Counted from the stretch's first letter, positions 37,320 to 46,880 are shown. The stretch: 64,000 nt of DNA from Chromohalobacter moromii (GCF_023091865.1 NZ_JAHXDI010000002.1:496001-560000), one strand, 5' to 3'. Made by a program: numbers and translations. Notes: generated by a model not told the origin, from the sequence alone.

Positions 37320-39133
37320 AGCGCTTCCTCCCAGCTCTTGCTGAGGTGCAGCGCCGAGTTGATCAGCCCCACCATGCTGTAGGTTTGCGGGAAGTTGCCC
37401 CATAGCTGGTGACTGTCGGGGTCGAGGTCCTCGGAGAGTAGCCCCACCTTGTTGCGACATGCCAGAAGCCCCTCGAACAGGCGCCTGGCTTCGGTGTGAT
37501 CGCCGATCGCCCAGAGCGCGTCGATATACCAGAAAGTGCAGATGTTGAAGGCATTTTCGGGCGCCCCGAAATCGTCGTCAGCGACGTAGCGAAAGAGGTG
37601 ATCGCCACGCCGCAGATGCCCGCCAATGGCCTTGACGGTGGCGACGAAGCGCGGGTCGTCGGCGGGCAAAAAGCCCAGCTCGTTGATGAGCAACAGGCTG
37701 GCATCCAGGCCCTCGCCGCCGAAGCTCTCGGCGAAGAAGTCTTGCGTCTCGTTCCAGGACTCGGTGCAGATGGTGCGGTGCATGGTGTCTGCGGTGTCGC
37801 GCCAGTGCCGTGCGGCGCTGTCCAGATCGAGTTGCGCGGCGATCTTGGCCAGCCGATCGCAGGCCGCCCAGCACATGATGGCCGAGTAGGTATGTACGCG
37901 CGCGCGGCCGCGATATTCCCAGATACTGGCATCGGGTTGGTCGTAACATTCAGCGGCCAAGTGGCCCAAGGGCTCGAGGCGCCGGAACAGGGTCTCGTTG
38001 CCGACCTCCTCGAGGCGCTGATCGAAGAAGACTTGGTTGGCAGCCAGGACGACGGCGCCGTAGACATCATGCTGATTCTGCAGATAGGCCGCGTTGCCAA
38101 CACGTACCGGCTCCATACCGTGATATCCGGCGAGCGTCTCGAGGCTGTGCTCGTCCAGCACTGTCTCGCCGCCAATGCCATAAAGCGGCTGTAACTGATG
38201 GCGATGGGTGCCGACGACGAGGTCGATGATGTAGTGCAGGAAATTTTCCATCGTCCCGGTCGCGCCGAGCCGGTTGAGTGCATGCACCACGAAATATGAA
38301 TCGCGCAGCCAGCAATAGCGGTAATCCCAATTGCGCTGGGTGTTCGCAGCTTCGGGAATCGAGGTGGTCATGGCCGCGACCACGGCCCCAGTATCGTCGA
38401 AGGTGCTGAGTTTCAGCGTGATGGCGGCGCGAATCACGGCGTCCTGCCATTCGAAGGGCACGGCCAGCCGGCTGACCCAGTCGTGCCAATAGCGGCGCGT
38501 CTCTTCCCAATAGTGGTTGTAGAGCCGCGCGGGGGTGGTGGTCAGGCTCTCGTCGGGCCCGATGATGAAATGCAACGGGCGATCCAGGGCATGGGCGGAT
38601 TCCTGCAACAAGTGGGTGATCGAGGCGTCGGTGGTCAGACGCATGACGTCGTCCTGGCACAGGTAGCGGATGTGGTGGCTACCGTGGGTCGTGTCGGGCG
38701 ACGTACCGTCGTAGCCCCGCACCGGACGTAGACGCGTGCGGATGACTGGCGTGCCGGCGATGCGCTCCACGCGTCGACACAGCCCGGTGGGATGGAATTC
38801 TCGCCCGAACTGCAGGAAGCGAGGACAAAAGTCGGTGATACGGACCTTTCCGCCCTCGGTATCCTCGATCTCCGTGCACAGAATGGCGGTGTTGCGGACG
38901 TAATATTGATGGCTGGCGATACGGTTTTCGACATCGATGGCGAAATAACCGCTGTCCTGCGTATCCACCAGGCGGGAAAATACCGGGGCGCTATCCAGGC
39001 GAGGAAAACAGAACCAGACGATGCGCGACTGGTCGTCGATCAGCGCACTGACCTGACAGTTGCCAACCAGCCCCAGTTCGAGTGTCGGATCCTGCGTTAG
39101 CGTGACATGCTCCTTGTCTGACGTTCCAACCAT
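37316..39133 (-). CDS. Glycoside hydrolase family 15 protein within the trehalose operon
   Basis: 605 residues. The ATG at 39133 has a strong GAGGAGG and lies inside the end of otsB (37-bp overlap). GH15 pattern: an N-terminal beta-sandwich (LGLVGNCQVSALIDDQSRIVWFCFPRLDS), then an (alpha/alpha)6 catalytic barrel with NWDYRYCWLRDSYFVVHAL and the C-terminal LLSEDLDPDSHQLWGNFPQTYSMVGLINSA, where catalytic glutamate/aspartate residues lie. No signal peptide, so cytoplasmic. GH15 enzymes include glucoamylases and, in mycobacteria, a trehalase. Being coupled to both ots genes, it may hydrolyse trehalose or a related glucoside and so tune the pool. Substrate is inference. Confidence 0.88.
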   Translation of the reverse strand: MVGTSDKEHVTLTQDPTLELGLVGNCQVSALIDDQSRIVWFCFPRLDSAPVFSRLVDTQDSGYFAIDVENRIASHQYYVRNTAILCTEIEDTEGGKVRITDFCPRFLQFGREFHPTGLCRRVERIAGTPVIRTRLRPVRGYDGTSPDTTHGSHHIRYLCQDDVMRLTTDASITHLLQESAHALDRPLHFIIGPDESLTTTPARLYNHYWEETRRYWHDWVSRLAVPFEWQDAVIRAAITLKLSTFDDTGAVVAAMTTSIPEAANTQRNWDYRYCWLRDSYFVVHALNRLGATGTMENFLHYIIDLVVGTHRHQLQPLYGIGGETVLDEHSLETLAGYHGMEPVRVGNAAYLQNQHDVYGAVVLAANQVFFDQRLEEVGNETLFRRLEPLGHLAAECYDQPDASIWEYRGRARVHTYSAIMCWAACDRLAKIAAQLDLDSAARHWRDTADTMHRTICTESWNETQDFFAESFGGEGLDASLLLINELGFLPADDPRFVATVKAIGGHLRRGDHLFRYVADDDFGAPENAFNICTFWYIDALWAIGDHTEARRLFEGLLACRNKVGLLSEDLDPDSHQLWGNFPQTYSMVGLINSALHLSKSWEEAL

Positions 39134-39849
39134 GACAAAACCTCCTCGACGCTATCCAAGCGATACGTGGCTTGACTCTGCGCGGCTTCACCGACGCGCA
39201 CGGAGAAGCCGCCGTGTGCATTGACGACGGGAAACGCGTCCTCGTCCGTGCGATCGTCACCAATGAACATCGGGGTGCGCAGCCGAAAGGGCGGTGTGTC
39301 GAGCAGTCGCTGCACGGCGCGTCCCTTGTGGCAAGCATGATGACGCAGCTCCAGCAGGCACTTGCCCTCGGTGAGTTGATAGGCATCGCGGTGCGCCTGC
39401 CAAAGGCGTGTCATCGTGTCTCGGCAGGCCCGTTCGTACTGCGGCGCCTGACGGTAGTGGAGCGCGAAAGCGTACGTTTTATCCTCGAACACGGTACCGG
39501 GATGTCGTTGTGAGAATTCGGTCAGGGCGGCTCCCAGGTGCACCGTGGCCTCGGACTCGAGTCGCTCGGCGTGTCGGGTGCCGTCGCTGTCGCGCCACTG
39601 CGCGCCATGACAACCCATGAGCGTTAGCGGCAGGGGCGCCGTCAAGCGTTCCATGTCGGCCAGGCGGCGGCCACTGATGATGGCGAGGGCGCCCTTGAGC
39701 CGGGTCTGCAAGGTGCTCAGCAAGCGGCGCTGGCGGGGCGGTAGCGTGACGGCATCGGGGTGCGATGCGATGGACACCAAGGTGCCGTCGAAATCGAGAA
39801 ACAATGCGATATTGGAAAAAGCAAGTACCGACGGGAGTGGCGTCTGCAT
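39097..39849 (-). CDS. otsB: Trehalose-6-phosphate phosphatase
   Basis: 250 residues from the ATG at 39849; no strong ribosome binding site, and a GTG at 39873 is an alternative. HAD-family signatures: ALFLDFDGTLVSIA (nucleophile Asp), AIISGRRLADM, and MFIGDDRTDEDAF (metal-binding). It dephosphorylates trehalose-6-phosphate to trehalose. First gene of the operon; its 3' end overlaps the GH15 start. Confidence 0.93.
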   Translation of the reverse strand: MQTPLPSVLAFSNIALFLDFDGTLVSIASHPDAVTLPPRQRRLLSTLQTRLKGALAIISGRRLADMERLTAPLPLTLMGCHGAQWRDSDGTRHAERLESEATVHLGAALTEFSQRHPGTVFEDKTYAFALHYRQAPQYERACRDTMTRLWQAHRDAYQLTEGKCLLELRHHACHKGRAVQRLLDTPPFRLRTPMFIGDDRTDEDAFPVVNAHGGFSVRVGEAAQSQATYRLDSVEEVLSWLERQTRSMSR

Positions 39850-40045
39850 GCCGATATCGGTCTCAGTATTCACAATCGATGTCTTTAAGCGTTGGTCATG
39901 CAAGGAAAAATTGCAAGCGGCCCTCGGCGCTTGATTGCCAGAGGTGGTCTGGACGAGCCTGGGCTCATGCCTCCTGCACCGTTCGGCTAATGGCTCGTCG
40001 TGCCCGGCGCCTCTATGATCACGACATGCATTCCAATTAACACAT

Positions 40046-40075
40046 ACGTTTGAATGATGGACGTATGAATGATGA
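40046..40075 (+). repeat. Two tandem 15-bp repeats upstream of the acyl-CoA dehydrogenase
   Basis: ACGTTTGAATGATGG followed at once by ACGTATGAATGATGA, 13 of 15 identical. A 7-bp inverted repeat CATACGT-N11-ACGTATG overlaps them. They end 9 bp before the start codon, so they could be an operator or a duplication around the ribosome binding site. Confidence 0.7.
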
Positions 40076-40084
40076 AGGTGAGCC

Positions 40085-41863
40085 ATGTCTTCTTATGCCG
40101 CGCCGTTACGCGATCTGCGCTTCGTCCTCGAGGAATTGCTCGAGAACCGCTCGCTTCAGTTACCCGAGTATCAAGAGCTTACCGAGGATTTGATCACCGC
40201 CATCCTCGACGAGGCTGCACGCCTGGCGGGCGAAGTGTGGGCACCGCTCAATCGCCGTGGCGACGAGCAAGGATGCCGTCTGGTAGAAGGTGAGGTGCGC
40301 ACGCCCGCGGGGTTCGCCGAGGCCTATCGTGCCTTCGTCGAGGGCGGGTGGAACGGCATCGGCAGCGATAGCGTCCATGGCGGGCAGGGGCTTCCGGAGG
40401 TCGTCGCCAGCGCGGTGCAGGAAATGTGGCAAGCCGCCAACATGGCGCTGGCGCTGTGTCCACTGTTGACGGCGGGAGCTGTCGAAGCACTGGCCCAGCA
40501 TGGCAGCGAGGCACTCAAGGCGCGCTATCTGGAGAAGTTGGTTAGCGGTGAGTGGACGGGCACCATGAACCTTACCGAACCGCAGGCCGGCTCGGACTTG
40601 TCACAGGTTCGCACGCGGGCGATACCGGAAGGCGAACACTATCGCATCAGCGGTCAGAAGATCTTCATCACTTGGGGCGAGCATGACTGCGCCGACAACA
40701 TCATCCACCTGGTCCTCGCCCGTCTGCCGGATGCCGCCGAAGGCAATCGCGGTATCTCGTTGTTTCTGGTGCCCAAATTCCGGGTCGATGAACAGGGCCG
40801 CCTAGGGGAGCGCAATGACGTAAACTGCGTATCGCTGGAGCATAAACTGGGCATTCATGGGTCGCCGACCTGTGTACTCAGCTTCGGCGAGCACGAGGGC
40901 GCCATCGGTTATTTGGTCGGCGAGCCCGGCCGTGGGCTTCAGCACATGTTCACGATGATGAACGCGGCGCGCCACAAGGTCGGCATTCAAGGCATTGGCG
41001 TGGCCGAGCGGGCTTATCAGCAAGCGCGTGCGTATGCCGCAGAGCGTGTACAAGGATACACGCCCGAGGCGCGCGGCGGTCGGTCCGCCGTGCTCAGCGA
41101 GCACTACGACGTGCGTCGCATGCTGCTGTCGATGCGCGCGCGCCTGGAAGCCTTGCGGGCTTTGGCTTTGCTCTCGGCCAGCGAGATGGACCGTGTCCGG
41201 CATGCGTCCACGGCTGACGAACGGCAACGCGCTCAACAGCGGGTCGATCTCTATACCCCAGTGGTCAAAGCTTTTTCCACCGACCAAGCGGTAGACATCA
41301 CCTCGTTGGGTATTCAGGTACATGGTGGTATGGGGTACATCGAAGAGACTGGCGCCGCACAGCATCTACGCGATGCGCGCATCGCACCGATCTACGAAGG
41401 CACCAACGGCATTCAAGCGCTCGACCTCGCGGGTCGGAAGATCTACCGCGACGGCGGTACCGCCTTGAGTGGTGTGCTCGACGAGGTCGCCGCTTGCGCC
41501 GATGCGCTTACCGCCGACACTGAGCTCGCTGAATTGGGCGTGTCGCTGCATCAGGGCGTAGTGGATCTACGTCGGGCGGTGGCCATCGTGCTGGCGCGGG
41601 GCGACGATGCCGAGCGCGGCCCAGACGCGCTCCAGGCCTTGGCGACGCCGCTGCTGGCATTGACGGGCCATGTGCTGTGCGCCTGGCAGATGGGACGCGC
41701 GGCACTGATCGCGCAGGCGGCGTTGGTAACCGGTGATGACGATGCCTTCTATCGCGCCAAGTTGGCCAGTGCGGACTTCGTCTTGCGCCAGTGGCTGCCC
41801 ATCGGGCGGGCGCAGTTGGCGGCGATCGAAGCCGATCCGGGGGCGTTCGATGAAGCGTGGTGA
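40085..41863 (+). CDS. Acyl-CoA dehydrogenase (long form, DmdC/FadE-like)
   Basis: 592 residues, longer than ordinary acyl-CoA dehydrogenases (about 380 aa) because of a C-terminal helical extension. Motifs: GTMNLTEPQAGSDLSQVRTRA (FAD/substrate loop), ISGQKIFITWGEHD, the FAD-binding QVHGGMGYIEETGAAQHLRDARI, and IYEGTNGIQALDLAGRKI, whose glutamate sits at the catalytic-base region. It oxidises an acyl-CoA thioester to the enoyl-CoA. Members of this group act on fatty acyl-CoAs or on 3-methylmercaptopropionyl-CoA (DmdC); no dmdB or dmdD is adjacent, so the substrate is open. Divergent from otsB. Confidence 0.88.
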   Translation: MSSYAAPLRDLRFVLEELLENRSLQLPEYQELTEDLITAILDEAARLAGEVWAPLNRRGDEQGCRLVEGEVRTPAGFAEAYRAFVEGGWNGIGSDSVHGGQGLPEVVASAVQEMWQAANMALALCPLLTAGAVEALAQHGSEALKARYLEKLVSGEWTGTMNLTEPQAGSDLSQVRTRAIPEGEHYRISGQKIFITWGEHDCADNIIHLVLARLPDAAEGNRGISLFLVPKFRVDEQGRLGERNDVNCVSLEHKLGIHGSPTCVLSFGEHEGAIGYLVGEPGRGLQHMFTMMNAARHKVGIQGIGVAERAYQQARAYAAERVQGYTPEARGGRSAVLSEHYDVRRMLLSMRARLEALRALALLSASEMDRVRHASTADERQRAQQRVDLYTPVVKAFSTDQAVDITSLGIQVHGGMGYIEETGAAQHLRDARIAPIYEGTNGIQALDLAGRKIYRDGGTALSGVLDEVAACADALTADTELAELGVSLHQGVVDLRRAVAIVLARGDDAERGPDALQALATPLLALTGHVLCAWQMGRAALIAQAALVTGDDDAFYRAKLASADFVLRQWLPIGRAQLAAIEADPGAFDEAW

Positions 41864-41873
41864 GGCGGTGTCT

Positions 41874-42551
41874 TCAGCGGGCCGGATCGATGCTGCTGCC
41901 CAGTGAGGTGTTGCGGCGAAACCAGCCGGCGATGCTGGCACGCGGGGCCTGAGTAGGCAGTACCTCGTGGGGAATGCGTTCGGCGAGAAAGCACACGAAG
42001 GTGCCGAGTTCAGGGCGTATGCGCGCGATTTCGCTTGCTGGGTCGTCGGGATCGAACAACGCCATCTCGCCGCCATGCGTTGTCGTCCATGCGGGATTGA
42101 GATATAGCACAGTCGAGACGATGCGATTGCTGCGGCCGCGAAAGCTGTCGAGGTGCTTTTTGTAGAAGGCGCCGGGCGGGTACAGGGCAAAGTGCGCCTC
42201 GAACTCGAAAAGCCCCAGATAGAGTGCGCGGTTGATGGTCTGCTGCAAGAATGTCATGACCGTCAGGTATTGGCGCTGGGCCCGGCTTTCGCGGTCCAGC
42301 CAATGAATGGCGTCGCCCCGAACATCGCGTTGGATGCGGTGCGCCTGGCCGCGGCCGATGCCGGCTTCGTCGAGATGCGATTGTGTCTTCAGCGTCTGTA
42401 ATTCCGCCTGCAAGCTGTGGCATAGCGCGGTATCGATGAAGCGTTCGCCGACGAACCAACCCTGCGTGACCAGCGCATCCAGAAGCCGGGGTAACGCGGC
42501 CATGTCGAGGTAATCGGCGGGATCGGGTCGCGACATTCGCATGGGGTCCAT
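41874..42551 (-). CDS. 2-oxoglutarate-Fe(II) oxygenase, prolyl-4-hydroxylase/SM-20-like
   Basis: 225 residues from the first of three clustered ATGs (42551; others at 42542 and 42536). The double-stranded beta-helix carries the facial triad: HLDSF (His-X-Asp) and the distal His in RIPHEVLPT, with the 2-oxoglutarate-binding Arg in RASIAGWFRR. Similar bacterial proteins hydroxylate proline or other residues on proteins; some act on EF-Tu. It begins 9 bp after the upstream NUDIX stop, so the two form an operon. Target unknown. Confidence 0.85.
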   Translation of the reverse strand: MDPMRMSRPDPADYLDMAALPRLLDALVTQGWFVGERFIDTALCHSLQAELQTLKTQSHLDEAGIGRGQAHRIQRDVRGDAIHWLDRESRAQRQYLTVMTFLQQTINRALYLGLFEFEAHFALYPPGAFYKKHLDSFRGRSNRIVSTVLYLNPAWTTTHGGEMALFDPDDPASEIARIRPELGTFVCFLAERIPHEVLPTQAPRASIAGWFRRNTSLGSSIDPAR

Positions 42552-42559
42552 GGTAGATA

Positions 42560-43183
42560 TCAAGGTCGTGGCGGGGGTGGTGCGGGCAGATGACGCAATG
42601 GACTCCCGAGGGGCGCACGGTCGAGGCTGATGGGGCGCGCGAACCCCACCGCCAGCAGTTCGACCAGCATCATCGCCGACAGGCCCCATATTACATGATT
42701 GGCGTAGGCATAGCTGGGCACATAATACGTGTGCTCACCGTGACGGATGACATCCGTGTGGCTGCGGCGATCCTCGAGGAACCACGCCAATGGCACTTCG
42801 AAAATGGTATCCAGCTCATTATGATCCGGTACCAATGGAAGGCCGGGCGGAATCAGGCCGACGAACGGCGTCACGCCGATGCCGTGGCGCGAGGTGACAT
42901 CGCTTAGCCGGCCGAGGTATGCGACGTGTGCGGGCGGTAGAGCGATCTCCTCATGCGCTTCGCGCAAAGCGGTGGCCCACAAGTCGGCATCCTCGGGTTC
43001 GACCTTGCCGCCGGGAAACGCGACTTGTCCGCCATGCTGCGCGAGGTGGCCGGCACGACGCGTCAGCACGAGCGTGGGCTCGCGGCGCTCGACGATCGCG
43101 AGCAGCACTGCGGCTCTCGGAAGATCGGCGTTCAGTTGCTGCGGTCGATGCGCTTGCAGGCGTTTGCGCAGTGTCTCTAACAT
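42560..43183 (-). CDS. CoA pyrophosphatase-type NUDIX hydrolase (NudL-like)
   Basis: 207 residues from the ATG at 43183, with AGGTGA 8 bp upstream; a GTG at 43195 is in frame. The CoA-specific NUDIX signature LTRRAGHLAQHGGQVAFPGG precedes the box GGKVEPEDADLWATALREAH with EE next. This arrangement marks enzymes that cleave coenzyme A to 4'-phosphopantetheine and 3',5'-ADP. Followed at 8 bp by the 2OG oxygenase gene. Divergent from another NUDIX gene 48 bp away. Confidence 0.85.
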   Translation of the reverse strand: MLETLRKRLQAHRPQQLNADLPRAAVLLAIVERREPTLVLTRRAGHLAQHGGQVAFPGGKVEPEDADLWATALREAHEEIALPPAHVAYLGRLSDVTSRHGIGVTPFVGLIPPGLPLVPDHNELDTIFEVPLAWFLEDRRSHTDVIRHGEHTYYVPSYAYANHVIWGLSAMMLVELLAVGFARPISLDRAPLGSPLRHLPAPPPPRP

Positions 43184-43231
43184 GTTGCTTTTCACCTAAT
43201 GGGGCGCCATATCGCTCGCCCGAGGACGACC

Positions 43232-43789
43232 ATGAATTTCTGTAGCCATTGCGGCCAAGCTGTGCGTTTCGCGATTCCCGAGGGCGACGATCGCGGGCGT
43301 TTTCTCTGCGATGCCTGCGGCACCATCCATTATCAGAATCCGCGCATCGTGGCCGGTACTTTACCGGTAGCGGGCGACCGCGTCTTGCTGTGCCGGCGTG
43401 CGATCGCGCCTCGCATGGGCTATTGGACGCTGCCTGCCGGCTTCATGGAAAACGGCGAAACCACGTCCGAAGCCGCCACGCGCGAGACACGCGAGGAAGC
43501 CTGCGCCGACGTCGACCTCGAAGGCCTTTATACGCTCATCAATCTGCCGCATATCAATCAGGTCTACATGATCTTCCGGGGGGCGCTGCGCGGCGATTAT
43601 GCGTCCGGCCCGGAGAGTCTCGAAGTCGCGCTGTTCGAGGAAGCCGAGATTCCCTGGCACGAGTTGGCCTTCCCGACCATCGAACGTACCTTGCGCCACT
43701 ATTTCGACGACCGCCGAGGCGGTGACTATCCGCTTCACGTGAGCGACATCACCGCCGAAGATCGGGAGCGTTATCTGGGCAGCGCGTAA
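43232..43789 (+). CDS. Zinc-ribbon NUDIX hydrolase
   Basis: 185 residues starting at the ATG at 43232 (GAGGA upstream). An N-terminal zinc ribbon FCSHCG...FLCDACG (four cysteines) is followed by a NUDIX domain with AGFMENGETTSEAATRETRE and EAC. The combination resembles the NudC NADH-pyrophosphatase group but lacks the SQPWPFPXS motif of NudC, so the substrate, probably an ADP-ribose-type dinucleotide, is not fixed. Divergent from nudL-like gene, convergent with the YqfO-like gene. Confidence 0.85.
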   Translation: MNFCSHCGQAVRFAIPEGDDRGRFLCDACGTIHYQNPRIVAGTLPVAGDRVLLCRRAIAPRMGYWTLPAGFMENGETTSEAATRETREEACADVDLEGLYTLINLPHINQVYMIFRGALRGDYASGPESLEVALFEEAEIPWHELAFPTIERTLRHYFDDRRGGDYPLHVSDITAEDRERYLGSA

Positions 43790-43794
43790 CGTGT

Positions 43795-44106
43795 CTAAAC
43801 GTCTGCCAGGCGCCACGCCTCATACGCCGGTTCCTCGTACGGGTGGGCCAGTTTGAGCGCCGCCACGGCGGCTTCCAGGTGATCGTCCTCGCAGACCAGT
43901 TCGACCTTCAATTCCTCGACATGGCTGAGCGCACCGACCTGGCCGATATGCGGATCGGCCCCGTCGAGCGGGCGAAATTGGCCCTGCCCGGGCGTCTGGA
44001 AGCAGCAGGCTTCGTAGTCGCCGATGCGCCCGGCGCCGGTAGCGAAAACCGCTTCCTTGACGCTTTCGGCGTCGTCCACGGGAACGAAAAACGCGAGTTT
44101 GTACAT
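43795..44106 (-). CDS. YqfO/NIF3-C-terminal-like small protein
   Basis: 103 residues from the ATG at 44106, with AAGGAG 7 bp upstream. The sequence MYKLAFFVPVDDAESVKEAVF, GRIGDYEACCFQTPGQGQFRP and the end AHPYEEPAYEAW match the PII/CutA-like ferredoxin-fold insertion domain of NIF3/YqfO proteins standing alone. Such proteins are widespread in gammaproteobacteria; their function is not known. Lies back-to-back with ftsB. Confidence 0.8.
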   Translation of the reverse strand: MYKLAFFVPVDDAESVKEAVFATGAGRIGDYEACCFQTPGQGQFRPLDGADPHIGQVGALSHVEELKVELVCEDDHLEAAVAALKLAHPYEEPAYEAWRLADV

Positions 44107-44231
44107 GCGGGGCTCCTTGACGTCGCTTTGAGCGGGGCGCGTCACGCGGCGATGGCTCGCCGCGTGGACTGCGCGGGTGCCGTGATGATGGCATAATGCC
44201 GGGCAGCTGTCGGTCCAGGACGGAACCAACG

Positions 44232-44597
44232 ATGTTGAAGTGGATATGCATAACGCTAGTGGTACTGATCGGTCTACTGCAGTATCACCTGTGGTTCGGT
44301 GAAGGGGGAGTGCGTGAGCTTAACCATATTCGTCACCGTGCCGATGTGCTCGAAGAAAAAAACGAGCGGCTGCAGGCGCGTAACGACCGTCTGGCGGCGG
44401 AGGTGATCGATCTCAAGAAAGGGCTCGATGCCATCGAGGAGCGGGCACGCAGTGACCTGGGCATGGTGCGCCGTGACGAACAGTTTTTCTGGGTACCCGG
44501 CGTGACCGCGGAGCGCTCCATCGTCGAACAGAGTGCCACTACGGTGCGTGGCGATCCCGAAAAGGCGGCGGCGATGCCCGAGGAGGCTGCGCCGTGA
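44232..44597 (+). CDS. ftsB: Cell division protein FtsB
   Basis: 121 residues. One membrane helix (about 4-20) is followed by a coiled coil (RADVLEEKNERLQARNDRLAAEVIDLKKGL) and the AIEERARSDLGMVRRDEQFF motif typical of FtsB. It joins FtsL and FtsQ in the divisome in the inner membrane, with its C-terminus in the periplasm. The tail after 95 is longer than in E. coli FtsB (103 aa). Overlaps ispD by four bases; starts the conserved ftsB-ispD-ispF-truD-surE-pcm run. Confidence 0.93.
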   Translation: MLKWICITLVVLIGLLQYHLWFGEGGVRELNHIRHRADVLEEKNERLQARNDRLAAEVIDLKKGLDAIEERARSDLGMVRRDEQFFWVPGVTAERSIVEQSATTVRGDPEKAAAMPEEAAP

Positions 44598-45316
44598 GTC
44601 GATTGTGGTTGATCGTGCCGGCGGCGGGGCAAGGCCGCCGCATGGGCGCCGGCTTGCCCAAGCAGTATCTCGATATCGCAGGCAGGCCGGTACTGGCGCA
44701 CACCTTGGCGCGGCTGCACGCTGCCTTTCCTGATGCGGCGCTGCGCCTGTGCCTCGATGCCGACGATGCTCGTTTCTCTTCCGAGTGGGTTCCCTTCACC
44801 GACTGGCAGCGGGTACCCGGCGGCTGTGAGCGTGCCGATTCGGTGGCGAACGCGCTGGCCTCGCTCGAGGGTGTTGCGGTGGACGATGACCTGGTGTTGG
44901 TCCACGACGTCGCGCGGCCTTGCGTGGCGCTCGATGACTTACGTCGCCTGCGCACCGTGCTGGAAACCTCACCCGATGGCGGGTTACTGGCGTCGCCGGT
45001 GGCGGACACCATGAAGCGCGCCGATGCCGATGGCCGCGTCGTGCATACGGTATCGCGCGAGGGGCTGTGGCATGCCATGACCCCGCAAGGTGCTTCCTAT
45101 CGCGTGCTGTGCCGGGCATTCGCGCATGCCCGCGACACGCGCGTGGCGCTCACCGATGAGGCTTCGGCGCTCGAGGCGCTAGGCTTGGCGCCGCGCTTGG
45201 TGCCCGGCCGCCGCGATAATCTCAAGATCACGCATCCCGAGGATCTTTCCCTCGCCACGCGGCTTCTCAGCGAAACCGCAATCGATGCCCCGCTTTCCGA
45301 CGAGACATGTTCATGA
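44594..45316 (+). CDS. ispD: 2-C-methyl-D-erythritol 4-phosphate cytidylyltransferase
   Basis: 240 residues. The cytidylyltransferase loop is [20 protein letters not shown]; further motifs are VHDVARPCV and [11 protein letters not shown]. Third step of the MEP isoprenoid pathway: CTP plus MEP gives CDP-ME. Overlaps both ftsB and ispF, so translation is coupled. Confidence 0.95.
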   Translation: MSRLWLIVPAAGQGRRMGAGLPKQYLDIAGRPVLAHTLARLHAAFPDAALRLCLDADDARFSSEWVPFTDWQRVPGGCERADSVANALASLEGVAVDDDLVLVHDVARPCVALDDLRRLRTVLETSPDGGLLASPVADTMKRADADGRVVHTVSREGLWHAMTPQGASYRVLCRAFAHARDTRVALTDEASALEALGLAPRLVPGRRDNLKITHPEDLSLATRLLSETAIDAPLSDETCS

Positions 45317-45801
45317 CGCTACGTATTGGTCACGGTTTTGATGTGCACCGCTTCGGCGATGGCGATCACCTGATGATCGGCGGTGTGCGCATCGCGTATA
45401 CGCACGGGTTCATCGCCCATTCGGACGGCGATGTCCTGCTGCATGCACTGTGCGATGCGCTGCTCGGTGCCTGCGGCCTGGGCGATATCGGCCAGCATTT
45501 TCCCGATACCGATGCGACCTGGGCCGGTGCCGACAGTCGCGAATTGTTGCGCCAGGTATACGCTCAAGTCATCGCTACGGGGTATCGCATCGCCAACCTG
45601 GATACCACCGTCATCGCCCAGGCGCCGCGCCTGGCCGATCACATCGCATTGATGCGCACGCGTATCGCCGAGACGCTCGAGGTGGCGGAAGAAACGGTCA
45701 ACGTCAAGGCGACCACCAGCGAGCGCCTCGGTTTTACGGGGCGCAAGGAAGGCATCGCCGCTGAAGCGGTAGTGTTACTGACACGTGCGGACGCGACATG
45801 A
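45313..45801 (+). CDS. ispF: 2-C-methyl-D-erythritol 2,4-cyclodiphosphate synthase
   Basis: 162 residues from the ATG at 45313, which overlaps the ispD stop (ATGA); an in-frame ATG at 45307 is equally possible. Metal-binding GHGFDVHRF and [18 protein letters not shown] are present, as is [18 protein letters not shown]. It cyclises CDP-ME 2-phosphate with loss of CMP. It follows ispD as in most gammaproteobacteria. Its stop overlaps truD. Confidence 0.96.
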   Translation: MTLRIGHGFDVHRFGDGDHLMIGGVRIAYTHGFIAHSDGDVLLHALCDALLGACGLGDIGQHFPDTDATWAGADSRELLRQVYAQVIATGYRIANLDTTVIAQAPRLADHIALMRTRIAETLEVAEETVNVKATTSERLGFTGRKEGIAAEAVVLLTRADAT

Positions 45802-46844
45802 TCGATATGTCGCTCTGGCCACCCGATTGGCCACGTATTCACGGCGGACCGCTGGCGTCGGGCGACTTTCGCATGACACCAGAGGACTTCCTCGTCGAGG
45901 AAGTGTTCGACTTCGCGCCGGAAGGGCAGGGCGAACACCTCTGGCTGTGGATCGAGAAGCGTGATCTGACGACACCGGAAGCCGCTAAGCATGTGGCGCG
46001 AGTGTGTGGCGTGCGTCCGCGCGACGTGGGCTATAGCGGCCTCAAGGACCGCATCGCGGTTACCCGCCAGTGGCTCTCGGTGCATTTGCCTGGACGTGAC
46101 GCCCCTGCTGCGTTGGCTACCCAACTGAGTGACGTAGGGATCGTGGTGCAAGAAGCGCGACGTCATCCACGCAAGCTCAAACGCGGCGTGCATCGCGCCA
46201 ACCATTTTACGCTTCGTCTGAGCGGCGAGATTGCCGCGCATCCCGATCTGACGCGGCGTTGGCAGCGTCTGTGCGCGGATGGCGTACCCAATTACTTCGG
46301 CCCACAACGCTTCGGCCGCGAAGGGCGCAACCTGGTGCTCGCTCAGAAGGCTTTTGCGCGAGGTTGGCGTAAGCGTGACGATCCGCATGGTATGCAGCTT
46401 TCTGCGGCACGTAGCTTCCTGTTCAATGAGGTGCTGGCCATGCGCCTGCGCGCGCAGACCTGGCGAACGCCGCGTCCGGGCGATGTGCTGGCGTTGGCAG
46501 GTACGGCCAGCCGCTTTGTAGCCGACGAGATCGACTCTGCCTTGCACGAACGCGCCGCGCGTGGCGACGTCACCCCCACCGGCCCGTTGTGGGGGCGCGG
46601 GCGTTTGGAGAGTGGCGCAGAGGTGGCCGAGGAAGAAGCGCGGCTTGCGGCGCGACATGAAGCACTCATGCAGGGGCTGGAAGCGGCCGGCGTACGCATG
46701 GATCGGCGCACGCTATGCGTGCCGCTTGATGCACCGTCGCTGGAGCATGAGGCCCCAAACCGGGTGACGCTCGGCTTCGGCTTGCCGCGCGGCGCCTTCG
46801 CGACCTCGGTATTGCGCGAGTTGATGCATCACCCGTTGCTGTGA
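45798..46844 (+). CDS. truD: tRNA pseudouridine-13 synthase
   Basis: 348 residues. The TruD family has the motif [17 protein letters not shown], with the catalytic aspartate in LKD, and [12 protein letters not shown]. It converts U13 of tRNA-Glu to pseudouridine. Length matches E. coli TruD (349 aa). Overlaps ispF by four bases. Confidence 0.95.
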   Translation: MIDMSLWPPDWPRIHGGPLASGDFRMTPEDFLVEEVFDFAPEGQGEHLWLWIEKRDLTTPEAAKHVARVCGVRPRDVGYSGLKDRIAVTRQWLSVHLPGRDAPAALATQLSDVGIVVQEARRHPRKLKRGVHRANHFTLRLSGEIAAHPDLTRRWQRLCADGVPNYFGPQRFGREGRNLVLAQKAFARGWRKRDDPHGMQLSAARSFLFNEVLAMRLRAQTWRTPRPGDVLALAGTASRFVADEIDSALHERAARGDVTPTGPLWGRGRLESGAEVAEEEARLAARHEALMQGLEAAGVRMDRRTLCVPLDAPSLEHEAPNRVTLGFGLPRGAFATSVLRELMHHPLL

Positions 46845-46880
46845 AGGGATATCGGCTACCAGAAAAGCAAGAGGATAGAT

